Assembly (NCBI RefSeq): GCF_016907755.1
Contig: NZ_JAFBCN010000001.1
Span: forward strand, 2,170,001 to 2,234,000
Direction of reading: 5' to 3'
From: Cellulosimicrobium cellulans
GTDB lineage: Bacteria > Actinomycetota > Actinomycetes > Actinomycetales > Cellulomonadaceae
Length of the DNA stretch: 64,000 nucleotides
Below, piece by piece: positions 41,363 through 48,705 of this stretch; within the stretch, counting starts at the first letter, position 1; the number at the start of each line of letters is the position of its first letter. Made by a program: the position numbers and the translations under genes. Below the pieces are notes generated by a model that did not search any database, had not been told where the DNA came from, and saw only the letters and a list, made by a program, of their open reading frames with translations.

Positions 41363-42580
41363 TCACAGACGCCCGATGTCGAGCGAGCCGTTGCCGACCT
41401 GCGACTGGTCCGAGCGGCGCGCACGGTCGAGGTACTCGTTCGCCTTCGTCGTCTCGGTCTCCAGCACGCCGATGGTCTGCGCCATCGAGTCGAGCGCCTG
41501 CGTCTTGAACGTCGAGATCGAGTCGAGCGTCGCGTAGATGTTGGCGAACGCCTGCTGGAGCTGGGGGAGGCCGACCGTCGCGCTCGCAGCCTGCTGCTGG
41601 ATGCTCGCCGACTGGTCGGCCAGCATCTTCGAGGTCGAGGCGATCATGTTCGACGTCGTCGTGTTGAGCGCCGTGATCTGGTCCAGCACGAGCTTCTGGT
41701 TCGCGAGCGCCTGCGCCACGATGACGGCCGTGCGCAGCGCCGAGACCGTCGTCGTCGTCGCGCGGTCGACGCCCTTGATGAGCTCGACGTTGTTCTTCAT
41801 GATGATGTCCATCGCGAGGTAGCCCTGGATGGACACCGCGAGCTGCGTGAGCAGGTCCTGGTGCTTCTGGCGGACGTAGAACAGCACGTCCTCGCGCAGC
41901 GCCTGGGCGCGCTCCGGGTCGCTCGCCTCGAGCTCGGCGATCTTCGTCGAGAGCTCGGTGTCGAGCCGCTCCGCGATGAAGATGTACTGGTTGAGGCGCG
42001 CCATCGAGTCCCAGAGGTTCTGCTTCTCGAGGTTGAGCGCGGCGTTGTCCTTGCGGAGCTCGTCCTGACCGTTGTAGAGCGACTGGACGATCGCGTTGAG
42101 CTGCTTCTGCGAGCTCTCGTAGCGGCGGAAGTAGTCCTGGAGCTTCCCGCCGAACGGGATGAGGCCCAGGAACTTCTTGCCCATGCTGGCCTCGCTCGGG
42201 TCGAGGTCCTCGACCGTGCGGCGCAGCTCGAGCAGCGACTTGCTCACCTTGGAGCTCTCGGAGACGCCGCCCTCGCGCAGCTCCCGGACCGGCATCTCGA
42301 GCATGCGGTTCGAGACGTCGGACGCCGCACGGATGTCCTTGTCGCCCATCTTGCGGATGTCGTCGGCCTTCGCCGCGAACTCGGGCGAGCGCGTGTCCGT
42401 CGCGAGGAGCTGGTCGAGGTACGAGGAGACCTTCGACTGAAGTCCCGGGATCGCGGCCTCGTCCACGCGCGGCGCGAGCGACGGCGCCTGCGTGGTGGCG
42501 ACGGGCTTGACGGGCTCCGGGGCGCTGAGCGTGAGCGTCTCCGTCGGAGCGGGGGGCTGGAGCGGTGCTGCCTCGGTCAT
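41363..42580 (-). CDS. telA: TelA-family protein (toxic anion resistance family)
   Basis: 405 aa, a typical TelA length (PF05816-type). Characteristic segments include IPFGGKLQDYFRRYESSQKQLNAI, LRKDNAALNLEKQNLW and GYLAMDIIMKNNVELIKGVDRATTTTVSALRTAV. Almost all-helical and cytosolic, with long coiled coils. The name comes from tellurite resistance in plasmids, but chromosomal TelA proteins are linked to envelope stress and antimicrobial tolerance. GAAGGA lies 6 nt before the ATG at 42580. It is the first gene of the ten-gene operon, read from a promoter near 42700. Confidence 0.93.
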   Translation of the reverse strand: MTEAAPLQPPAPTETLTLSAPEPVKPVATTQAPSLAPRVDEAAIPGLQSKVSSYLDQLLATDTRSPEFAAKADDIRKMGDKDIRAASDVSNRMLEMPVRELREGGVSESSKVSKSLLELRRTVEDLDPSEASMGKKFLGLIPFGGKLQDYFRRYESSQKQLNAIVQSLYNGQDELRKDNAALNLEKQNLWDSMARLNQYIFIAERLDTELSTKIAELEASDPERAQALREDVLFYVRQKHQDLLTQLAVSIQGYLAMDIIMKNNVELIKGVDRATTTTVSALRTAVIVAQALANQKLVLDQITALNTTTSNMIASTSKMLADQSASIQQQAASATVGLPQLQQAFANIYATLDSISTFKTQALDSMAQTIGVLETETTKANEYLDRARRSDQSQVGNGSLDIGRL

Positions 42581-42697
42581 GTCTGTCCTTCGCTCGTGCG
42601 TGCCGTCGGACGCCGTCGGTGGCGGGTGGGGGCGGCTCTCGCGAGCTCCCCCTCGACCCGGGCGAACCGGGCGGAACCGGCCTGCGCCGGTCGGCCG

Positions 42698-42703
42698 AGT
42701 ATA
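42698..42703 (-). promoter_or_regulatory. -10 box of the telA-pknG operon
   Basis: TATACT on the minus strand, within TAGATATACT, is close to the sigma-70 consensus and unusually AT-rich for this DNA. It would give a leader of about 110 nt before telA. No good -35 is seen. The rest of the 305-nt divergent gap (42581-42885) holds a 6-bp hairpin at 42676-42691 and TACCCT at 42727-42732, a possible -10 for the plus-strand SDR. Confidence 0.5.
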
Positions 42704-42885
42704 TCTACGGCGGGTGGCCTGATCTTTACCCTTTCCGGGGATCGGGAGGGTGAGAACTCCCCATGCCAGACCCAACGTCCGGGCGGCCGATGAGTTCCGC
42801 CCGCCCGCGCCGTCGTCCGTGTGCGAGAGTTCGCTGCGCACGCCGTCCGCCGACGTGCGCGCCGCCGTCGGGGAAGGGAAGACAG

Positions 42886-43626
42886 ATGCAGCTCGCCGGG
42901 AAGAACGCGGTGGTCTACGGCGCCGCCGGGTCGATGGGGTCGGCGGTGAGCCGCGCGTTCGCCGCCGCGGGCGCGCGCGTCTTCCTCGCCGGACGCACGG
43001 CCGCGACGCTCGACGCGCTCGCGGAGGAGATCCGCGCCGCCGGCGGGCAGGCGCACGCCGCCGTCGTCGACGCGACGGACAAGGAGTCGGTCGACGCGCA
43101 CGCGGCCGCGGTGGTCGAGCAGGCGGGGAGCCTCGACGTGTCGTTCAACGCCGTCGCCTACGACGTGCTCCAGAACGTCCCGCTCGTCGACATGTCGCTC
43201 CAGGACTTCGTGGCGCCGATCGTGTCCGCGACGACGACCCACTTCCTCACCGCGACGGCCGCGGCCCGGCACATGGTGGCCCAAGGGTCCGGGGCGATCG
43301 TCATGCTCTCGTCGACGGCCGCGCGCGAGTCGCGGCACGAGATGGGCGGGTTCAGCCTCGCGTGCGCGTCGATCGAGACCCTCGTGCGCAGCCTCGCCGG
43401 CGAGGTCGGCCGCCACGGCGTGCGCGTCGTCGGGCTGCGGCCCAACTTCACGCCCGAGACCGTCGGCGCGTCGGACGACGACCTGCCCATGCTCGTGAAG
43501 GACACGCTGCTCGGCCGCCTGCCCCGCCTGTCCGAGGTCGCCGGCACGGCGGTCTACCTCGCGTCCGACGCCGCGGGCGCGACGACGGGGGTCGTCGTCG
43601 ACCTGTCCTGCGGGGCGATCGTATGA
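42886..43626 (+). CDS. Atypical SDR-family protein lacking the YxxxK catalytic pair
   Basis: 246 aa Rossmann-fold short-chain dehydrogenase. The cofactor motif GAAGSMG lies at 12-18 and MLSSTAARES holds the Ser region (about 142). At the place of the Tyr-x3-Lys pair the sequence is FSLAC: Phe156 for Tyr and Cys160 for Lys; NNAG is also altered to NAVA. Classical dehydrogenase activity is therefore unlikely, although a few divergent SDRs use other residues. ATG 42886 has GGGAAGGGA upstream and is preferred over the in-frame ATG at 42763. It is coupled by ATGA overlap to a PPOX-type protein. Confidence 0.82.
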   Translation: MQLAGKNAVVYGAAGSMGSAVSRAFAAAGARVFLAGRTAATLDALAEEIRAAGGQAHAAVVDATDKESVDAHAAAVVEQAGSLDVSFNAVAYDVLQNVPLVDMSLQDFVAPIVSATTTHFLTATAAARHMVAQGSGAIVMLSSTAARESRHEMGGFSLACASIETLVRSLAGEVGRHGVRVVGLRPNFTPETVGASDDDLPMLVKDTLLGRLPRLSEVAGTAVYLASDAAGATTGVVVDLSCGAIV

Positions 43627-44039
43627 GCGCCGGCTTCGTCCCCGGGCCTGCCCATGTCCCCGAGGTCGCCCGCACGCTCGTCGCCGGTCCGCACGTCGCG
43701 CACCTCGCGACCGTCCTGCCCGACGGCGGCCCGCACGTCGTGCCGCTCTGGGTCGGCTGGGAGGGGGACCGCCTCGCGTTCCTCACCGGCCCCGGCTCGC
43801 GCAAGGCGCGCAACCTCGCGCGCGACCCGCGCGTCGCGGTGTCCGTGACGGAGACCGGGAACCCGTACGTCATGGCGACCCTGCGCGGGCGCGTCGTCGA
43901 GGTGCTCGACGGCGACGCGGGCTGGGCCGTCGTCGACCGCCTCTCCGTCCTCTACACCGGCGGCCCCTATCCGCGCGGGGAGGAGCGGCACGCCTACCTG
44001 GTCGAGATCGACCACGCGACGGCGCCGTCGTTCGGCTGA
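43623..44039 (+). CDS. Pyridoxamine 5'-phosphate oxidase-like (PPOX class) flavin/F420-dependent protein
   Basis: 138 aa split-barrel fold. VAHLATVLPDGGPHVVPLWVGWEGDRL and GSRKARNLARDPRVAVSV are typical of the PPOX class of F420- or FMN-dependent enzymes in actinobacteria, which reduce or oxidise small cofactors and xenobiotics. The ATG overlaps the SDR stop by 4 nt. F420 versus FMN use is not decided from the sequence. The neighbour SDR may bind the same cofactor product. Confidence 0.82.
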   Translation: MSAGFVPGPAHVPEVARTLVAGPHVAHLATVLPDGGPHVVPLWVGWEGDRLAFLTGPGSRKARNLARDPRVAVSVTETGNPYVMATLRGRVVEVLDGDAGWAVVDRLSVLYTGGPYPRGEERHAYLVEIDHATAPSFG

Positions 44040-44057
44040 GCGCGGACGGCCGGGCCG

Positions 44058-44063
44058 TACGGT
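44058..44063 (+). promoter_or_regulatory. -10 box of the 93-aa ORF (leaderless)
   Basis: TACGGT is followed by 6 nt and the GTG at 44070. Confidence 0.5.
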
Positions 44064-44069
44064 GGGGGC

Positions 44070-44351
44070 GTGCGCGACGAGAGATCGGACGGGGCGGTCC
44101 CGCGGTACCGCGTCCTGCGGGACGGGCAGGTCGTGCTCGTCGTGCGGGGCGAGCCGGGAGTGCTCGTGAGCGTCTCCGTGCCGCCCCCGCTGCCCGGTAC
44201 CGCGCCGGTCACGCACCCCTTCGCGACGGCGACGTTCACCGCCGCGCGGCACGAGGGCACGCTCGGGTCGCTCCTGCGGGAGGCGCCCGACCTCGCGGAG
44301 TTCCTCGCCGCCGTCGAGCGCGCCGGCTTCACCGTCGAACCGGACGCGTGA
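44070..44351 (+). CDS. Hypothetical protein, 93 aa
   Basis: Begins with GTG (VRDERSDGAVPRYRVLRDGQ). The predicted fold is a beta strand rich N-terminal half, then a helix near the end (LAEFLAAVERAGFTVE). No membrane segment, Cys or known motif. The -10 box 6 nt before the start and consistent GC-rich codon use support it being expressed. It ends 1 nt before the tRNA-Arg 3' boundary on the opposite strand. I do not recognise the family. Confidence 0.6.
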   Translation: MRDERSDGAVPRYRVLRDGQVVLVVRGEPGVLVSVSVPPPLPGTAPVTHPFATATFTAARHEGTLGSLLREAPDLAEFLAAVERAGFTVEPDA

Positions 44352-44352
44352 G

Positions 44353-44428
<76 letters not shown>

Positions 44429-44561
44429 GCGCGCCCATCGTAGTGGGCGCGAGGCGTGCTCGGGAGGTGGAGGCCGTGGTGGCGGACGTGCAGGTGGCGC
44501 GGTCGCGCGTCGTGCGGCGCGTGCGTTTGGCGGGGCCCCCGGCAGCCGTCACTATGAACCA

Positions 44562-46244
44562 GTGAGAACCCCAGACGCCGCCACGAGCGACGCGAGCCCC
44601 GCCGCGCCCGGCCGGTCGCCGGGCTCGTGGAGGCCCGCGCAGGCGACCGAGGAGCTCGGTGTCACCGTCTACGACGTCGCGCGCGACCTGCGCCGCGACG
44701 TGGCGGACGTGCGCCTCCCGCTCGCGATCGACGGCGCGGCGGAGTCGGACGCCTCGCGGCGCCGGCTCCTCACCCAGCTCGACGAGCACCTGCTGCCGCG
44801 CCTGCGCGAGCTGTCGTCGCCGGCGATCGTGGTGATCGCGGGGTCGACGGGCGCGGGCAAGTCGACGCTGTACAACTCGCTGCTCGGCGAGGAGGTGTCG
44901 CAGGCGGGCGTGCTGCGGCCCACGACGCGCGAGCCGGTCCTCGCGTTCAACCCGCTCGACGCGGACGTGATCGTCGAGGGCCCGGTGACGCGTGTCGCGC
45001 GCGTCGTCGACCACGACGGCGTCCCGCGTGGGACGGGCCTGCTCGACGCCCCGGATCTCGACTCGCTCCTGTCCGAGAACCGGGACACCGCGAGCCTGCT
45101 GCTCGAGGCGGCGGACCTGTGGCTGTTCGTCACGACCGCCTCGCGCTACGGCGACGCGCTGCCGTGGCAGGCGCTGTCGCGCGCGAAGGAGCGCGGCGCG
45201 AGCGTCGCGATGGTGCTCAACCGCGTCCCGCGCGAGACCCTCACGACGATCCGCGGCGACCTGCTGCAGCGCCTGCGCGACCACGGCATGGACGGGACCC
45301 CCCTGTTCGTCGTGCCCGACGTCGGCCCGCACGAGGGGCTGCTCGACCGCGCGGTCGTGGCGCCGGTCGCGCGCTGGCTGACGATGCTCGCGGGACCGGA
45401 CCGGTCGCGCGCGGTCATCGTGCGCACGCTCAAGGGGGCTCTCGGCGCGCTGCCCGCGTGGGTCACGGGCGTCTCGGACGCGGTGGAGCAGCAGGTCGAG
45501 GCCGCGGCCGACCTGCGCTCGGCGGTGGAGAAGGCGGTCCCGCCCGTGCGCGACGCCGCGCGACACGCAGCGCTGGACGGCGCGGTCGCACACGGGTCGC
45601 TCGAGGCCCGGTGGGCCCAGGTGACGGGCGCGGAGCGCGTGGACCGCGTCAAGGTCCGCGGCGGCGTGGTCCGGTCGTCCAAGCGCCGTGGGCGCGCACG
45701 CGACCTCGTGCTCGCCCCGCTCCTCGACGAGACGCGCGACGCCGCGCACCGCACGCTCGCGGCGAACGGCGTCCTCGCCCACGAGGCGCTGCGTGCCGCG
45801 CTCGACGGGGACCGCCCGCTGCCGGGAGCCGCCGACGTCCTGCCGACCGAGGAGGACGCCGCGGCGCGGCGCGAGGCCTCGGCCACGACCCAGGTGCTCC
45901 AGTGGGCCAAGCGCGCGGAGCACGTCGTGGCCGAGCTCGCCGCGCCGACGGCGAGCGAGCCCGCCCGCGCGGCGGCGAAGGCGTTCGGCGAGACCGGCCT
46001 GGCCGCCCTGCTGCTCGCGGGCGCCGCGGGCAGCGACGACGCGGCCGGCCTCGTGCGGACCGTCCTCGCCGACACCGGTGACGACGCGCTCTCAGCGCTG
46101 CGCGAGGACCTCGCCGACCGGGCCGCGACCATGGTCGAGCGTGAGGCCGAGCCCGTCCTCACCGCGCTCGCCGACCCCGCGCTCGCCGCGGACGCCGCCG
46201 TCGGGCTGCGCCTACGACTCGCCGAGCTGAGGAGGCTCATGTGA
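44562..46244 (+). CDS. Dynamin-like GTPase, pair 1 member A
   Basis: 560 aa. The P-loop GSTGAGKST lies at about 94-102, switch RPTTREPV follows, and LLDAPDLDS stands for the G3 region; LNRVPRE may be the G4 region. After the G domain the protein is helical (about 290-560), as expected of a dynamin/YdjA-like stalk. No membrane helix is visible, unlike its paralogue at 51705. GTG 44562 opens the frame; the -10 for it is unclear (TATGAA at 44554-44559 is too close). Its stop overlaps member B by 4 nt. It probably acts with member B in membrane remodelling or protection. Confidence 0.85.
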   Translation: MRTPDAATSDASPAAPGRSPGSWRPAQATEELGVTVYDVARDLRRDVADVRLPLAIDGAAESDASRRRLLTQLDEHLLPRLRELSSPAIVVIAGSTGAGKSTLYNSLLGEEVSQAGVLRPTTREPVLAFNPLDADVIVEGPVTRVARVVDHDGVPRGTGLLDAPDLDSLLSENRDTASLLLEAADLWLFVTTASRYGDALPWQALSRAKERGASVAMVLNRVPRETLTTIRGDLLQRLRDHGMDGTPLFVVPDVGPHEGLLDRAVVAPVARWLTMLAGPDRSRAVIVRTLKGALGALPAWVTGVSDAVEQQVEAAADLRSAVEKAVPPVRDAARHAALDGAVAHGSLEARWAQVTGAERVDRVKVRGGVVRSSKRRGRARDLVLAPLLDETRDAAHRTLAANGVLAHEALRAALDGDRPLPGAADVLPTEEDAAARREASATTQVLQWAKRAEHVVAELAAPTASEPARAAAKAFGETGLAALLLAGAAGSDDAAGLVRTVLADTGDDALSALREDLADRAATMVEREAEPVLTALADPALAADAAVGLRLRLAELRRLM

Positions 46245-47827
46245 CGTCCCACGACGCCCAGCTGCGTGCCCGGGTCGACGACCTCGCGCGCGCGGTGGAC
46301 CTCGCGGGGGACCGCCTCGACCCCGCGGTCGCGGCCCAGGTGCGCGACGCGATCGGGGGCGTGCGCGAGCGCCTCGCGCTCGGCGTCGACCACACGGTCG
46401 TCGCGCTCGCGGGCGGCACCGGGTCGGGCAAGTCGAGCCTGTTCAACCGCGTGTCCCGGCTCGACTTCGCGGACGTCGGCGTGAAGCGCCCGACGACGGC
46501 GCGCGTCACGGCGTGCTCGTGGAGCGGCGCGGCGACGGCCCTGCTCGACTGGCTCGACGTGGACCCGGAGCGCCGCATCACGCGCGACGGCGAGCTCGAC
46601 GCCGAGGACGAGGCGGCGCTCGGCGGCCTCGTCCTGCTCGACCTGCCGGACCACGACTCGATCGAGCCCGCGCACCGCGACGTCGTCGACCGGGTGCTCC
46701 CGCTCGTCGACCTGCTCGTGTGGGTCGTGGACCCGCAGAAGTACGCCGACGACGCGCTGCACTCGGGCTACCTGCAGAAGTCGGCGGGGCTCGAGGGGTC
46801 GATGGTCGTCGCGCTCAACCAGATCGACACCGTCCCCGAGGCGCGGCGTGCCGCGCTCGTCGAGGACATGGGGCGGCTGCTCGAGGAGGACGGGCTCGAC
46901 GGCGTCTACGTCACGACCGTCTCCGCACGCACGGGCGAGGGGCTGGACGAGCTGCGCTCGCTGCTGGAGCAGGCCGTCGCACGGCGCAGCGTCGCCGCGA
47001 GCCGCGTCGCGGGCGAGCTCGACCGGGCGGGCGCGCTCCTGCTGGAGCAGCTCCCGGGCGACGTGCCGTGGACCATGAGCACGGCCGTCGAGGAGGAGGT
47101 CGACGCGCTCGCCGACGCGACGGGCCTCGCCGCCGTCGCCGGGCAGGTCGGCGCGGCGGTGCGCAACGGCTACGGCCGACCCGAGTTCTCACCCCCGCAG
47201 CCCGACGCCGTCGCGCTCTCGCGCTCGCGCTGGCTCGCGCGCGCCGGGCGGTCCCTGCGCCCGGGGTGGCAGAAGGCGCTCGACGACGCGGTCGCGCCGT
47301 CCGGCAAGGTCGCGGAGGCGACGCGGTCCGCGCTCGCGAAGATCCCCCTCGACACGCGCGGGCCGTCGTCCTCGCGCCCGACGCGGCGCGGGGCGTGGGT
47401 CGCGCTCGCGGTCGGGGTCGTGGCGGGCGTGCTCGCCGTGCTCGGCTCGCTGCGCGTGCTCGACCTCGGGCGGACGCTCGTGACCGTGTGCGCGATCGTC
47501 GCGGCGGTCGCCGTGCTCGGCGCGGTGGTCGCGTTCCTCGTCGCGCTCCAGGTGCGCCGCACGCTCGCGCGACGGCGCGAGCAGCAGGTGCTCGCGTCCG
47601 GCCGGGGAGCGATCGAGCGGGTCGTGCAGGACGCCATGGGCAAGCCGACCCAGGCGCTCCTCGACACCCACCGCCAGGTGCGCGAGCTGGCGCAGTCCGC
47701 GCGGGACAAGGCGCCCGCGGCGCCGCTCACCGGGGCGCTACGGCTACCCACAGTCCCGGATGTCGCGGGCCCGTCCACAGGCGAGGGCACGACGACGGAC
47801 GGCGCCGCCGCTCCGACAGCACCCTGA
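46241..47827 (+). CDS. Dynamin-like GTPase, pair 1 member B (membrane-anchored)
   Basis: 528 aa. GTPase motifs: P-loop GGTGSGKSS (about 58-66), KRPTTARVTA (G2), LLDLPDHDS (G3), ALNQID (G4) and TVSARTGEG (G5). Two adjacent membrane helices lie at about 388-406 and 417-440, forming a hairpin anchor, with a short cytosolic tail. LLVWVVDPQKYADDALH is shared almost word for word with the paralogue at 53741. Start GTG overlaps the stop of member A. Inferred role: membrane-bound half of a heteromeric dynamin-like machine. Confidence 0.87.
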   Translation: MTSHDAQLRARVDDLARAVDLAGDRLDPAVAAQVRDAIGGVRERLALGVDHTVVALAGGTGSGKSSLFNRVSRLDFADVGVKRPTTARVTACSWSGAATALLDWLDVDPERRITRDGELDAEDEAALGGLVLLDLPDHDSIEPAHRDVVDRVLPLVDLLVWVVDPQKYADDALHSGYLQKSAGLEGSMVVALNQIDTVPEARRAALVEDMGRLLEEDGLDGVYVTTVSARTGEGLDELRSLLEQAVARRSVAASRVAGELDRAGALLLEQLPGDVPWTMSTAVEEEVDALADATGLAAVAGQVGAAVRNGYGRPEFSPPQPDAVALSRSRWLARAGRSLRPGWQKALDDAVAPSGKVAEATRSALAKIPLDTRGPSSSRPTRRGAWVALAVGVVAGVLAVLGSLRVLDLGRTLVTVCAIVAAVAVLGAVVAFLVALQVRRTLARRREQQVLASGRGAIERVVQDAMGKPTQALLDTHRQVRELAQSARDKAPAAPLTGALRLPTVPDVAGPSTGEGTTTDGAAAPTAP

Positions 47828-47833
47828 GGCGGT

Positions 47834-47852
47834 GGCCGGGACCAGCCCGGCC
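47834..47852 (+). terminator. Hairpin between GTPase pair 1 and ssb
   Basis: GGCCGGG (47834-47840) pairs with CCCGGCC (47846-47852) around a 5-nt loop, right after the GTPase stop and 10 nt before the ssb ribosome site AGGAGG. It may be a weak terminator or a folding block on ssb translation. Confidence 0.45.
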
Positions 47853-47871
47853 GCCGACCTCAGGAGGAACC

Positions 47872-48570
47872 ATGCCCGGTGACGTCACGGTCACGCTGTC
47901 CGGCTTCGTCGCGACCACGCCCACGCTGTTCCGGTCGCAGTCCGGCAACGACTTCACGAGCTTCCGCATCGCCCAGACGCGTCGCTACCTCGACCGCGAG
48001 CGCGGCGAGTGGGTCGACGGCCGCACGCTGTGGTTCACGGTGAAGGCGTGGAAGCACGTCGCGCGGAACGTCGCGCTGTCCCTGCACAAGGGCGATCCCG
48101 TGGTCGTCACGGGGCGGCTCTCGCTCGACGAGTGGGACGGTCCCGACGGACCGCGCACCAGCCTCGTCGTCGAGGCCACCGCGCTCGGCCCCGACCTCAC
48201 GCTCGGCGAGGCGCGGTTCGCCCGCACGGTCCACCGGCGCGAGGACGACGGCGCGCGCCGGGGCGACACGGCCGTCGTCGCCGCGTCCGGGACGGGCGGT
48301 GGCGAGGGCGCGACGGGCCGGGGGGACCTGTCGTCCGGCGGACCGGGCTCCACGGCGCACGATGGCACCACGTTCGGCGACGCGCCGCTCGACGGGCCTG
48401 CGCCCGACGGACCTGTGCTCGACGACCCGTGGACGCTCGCGGACACCGGCGCGGCGCTCGCGGGCGAGCCCCGCGGGGAGTCCAACGCCGGCCCCGACGC
48501 CGGCTCCGACGTCGACCCCGAGGAGTCGGCCGACGCCGACGTCGAGTCCGGCGCGCTGGCGTCCGCCTGA
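47872..48570 (+). CDS. ssb: Single-stranded DNA-binding protein
   Basis: 232 aa. The OB-fold covers about 1-110: VTLSGFVATTPTLFRSQSGNDFTSFRIAQTRR, WFTVKAWKHVARNVALSLHKGDPVVVTGRLSLDEWDG. The C-terminal half is Gly/Asp/Ala/Pro-rich and acidic but ends ESGALASA, lacking the DDDIPF-type tip that recruits replication proteins. It is therefore likely a secondary SSB rather than the main replication SSB beside rpsF/rpsR. AGGAGG 5 nt before the ATG is a strong ribosome site. Confidence 0.9.
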   Translation: MPGDVTVTLSGFVATTPTLFRSQSGNDFTSFRIAQTRRYLDRERGEWVDGRTLWFTVKAWKHVARNVALSLHKGDPVVVTGRLSLDEWDGPDGPRTSLVVEATALGPDLTLGEARFARTVHRREDDGARRGDTAVVAASGTGGGEGATGRGDLSSGGPGSTAHDGTTFGDAPLDGPAPDGPVLDDPWTLADTGAALAGEPRGESNAGPDAGSDVDPEESADADVESGALASA

Positions 48571-48645
48571 GCCGGGACGCGCGGGCGGTGCCGCGGCCCG
48601 GGCGGGTCGCGGCACCGTCGGGCGCGGCCCGGCGGTCCGACCGCG

Positions 48646-48651
48646 TAGGCT
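48646..48651 (+). promoter_or_regulatory. -10 box upstream of ettA
   Basis: TAGGCT lies about 55 nt before the ettA start, giving a leader of roughly 45 nt. No clear -35. Confidence 0.4.
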
Positions 48652-48705
48652 GAGTGGTCGACGAATCCCGTACCTCTCCCGACCGAAACGGTGGAACGAC
48701 AGGCT

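Noticed and set aside
41363-42580. Tellurite resistance as the function of the operon
   Set aside because: The family name is historical. No terB/terC/terD or tehA/tehB genes are present, and chromosomal TelA does not by itself indicate tellurite resistance.
42763-42885. Upstream ATG (42763) as the start of the degenerate SDR
   Set aside because: The added 41 residues are Pro/Arg/Ala-rich and not SDR-like, while 42886 has a strong GGGAAGGGA site and starts the Rossmann fold correctly.
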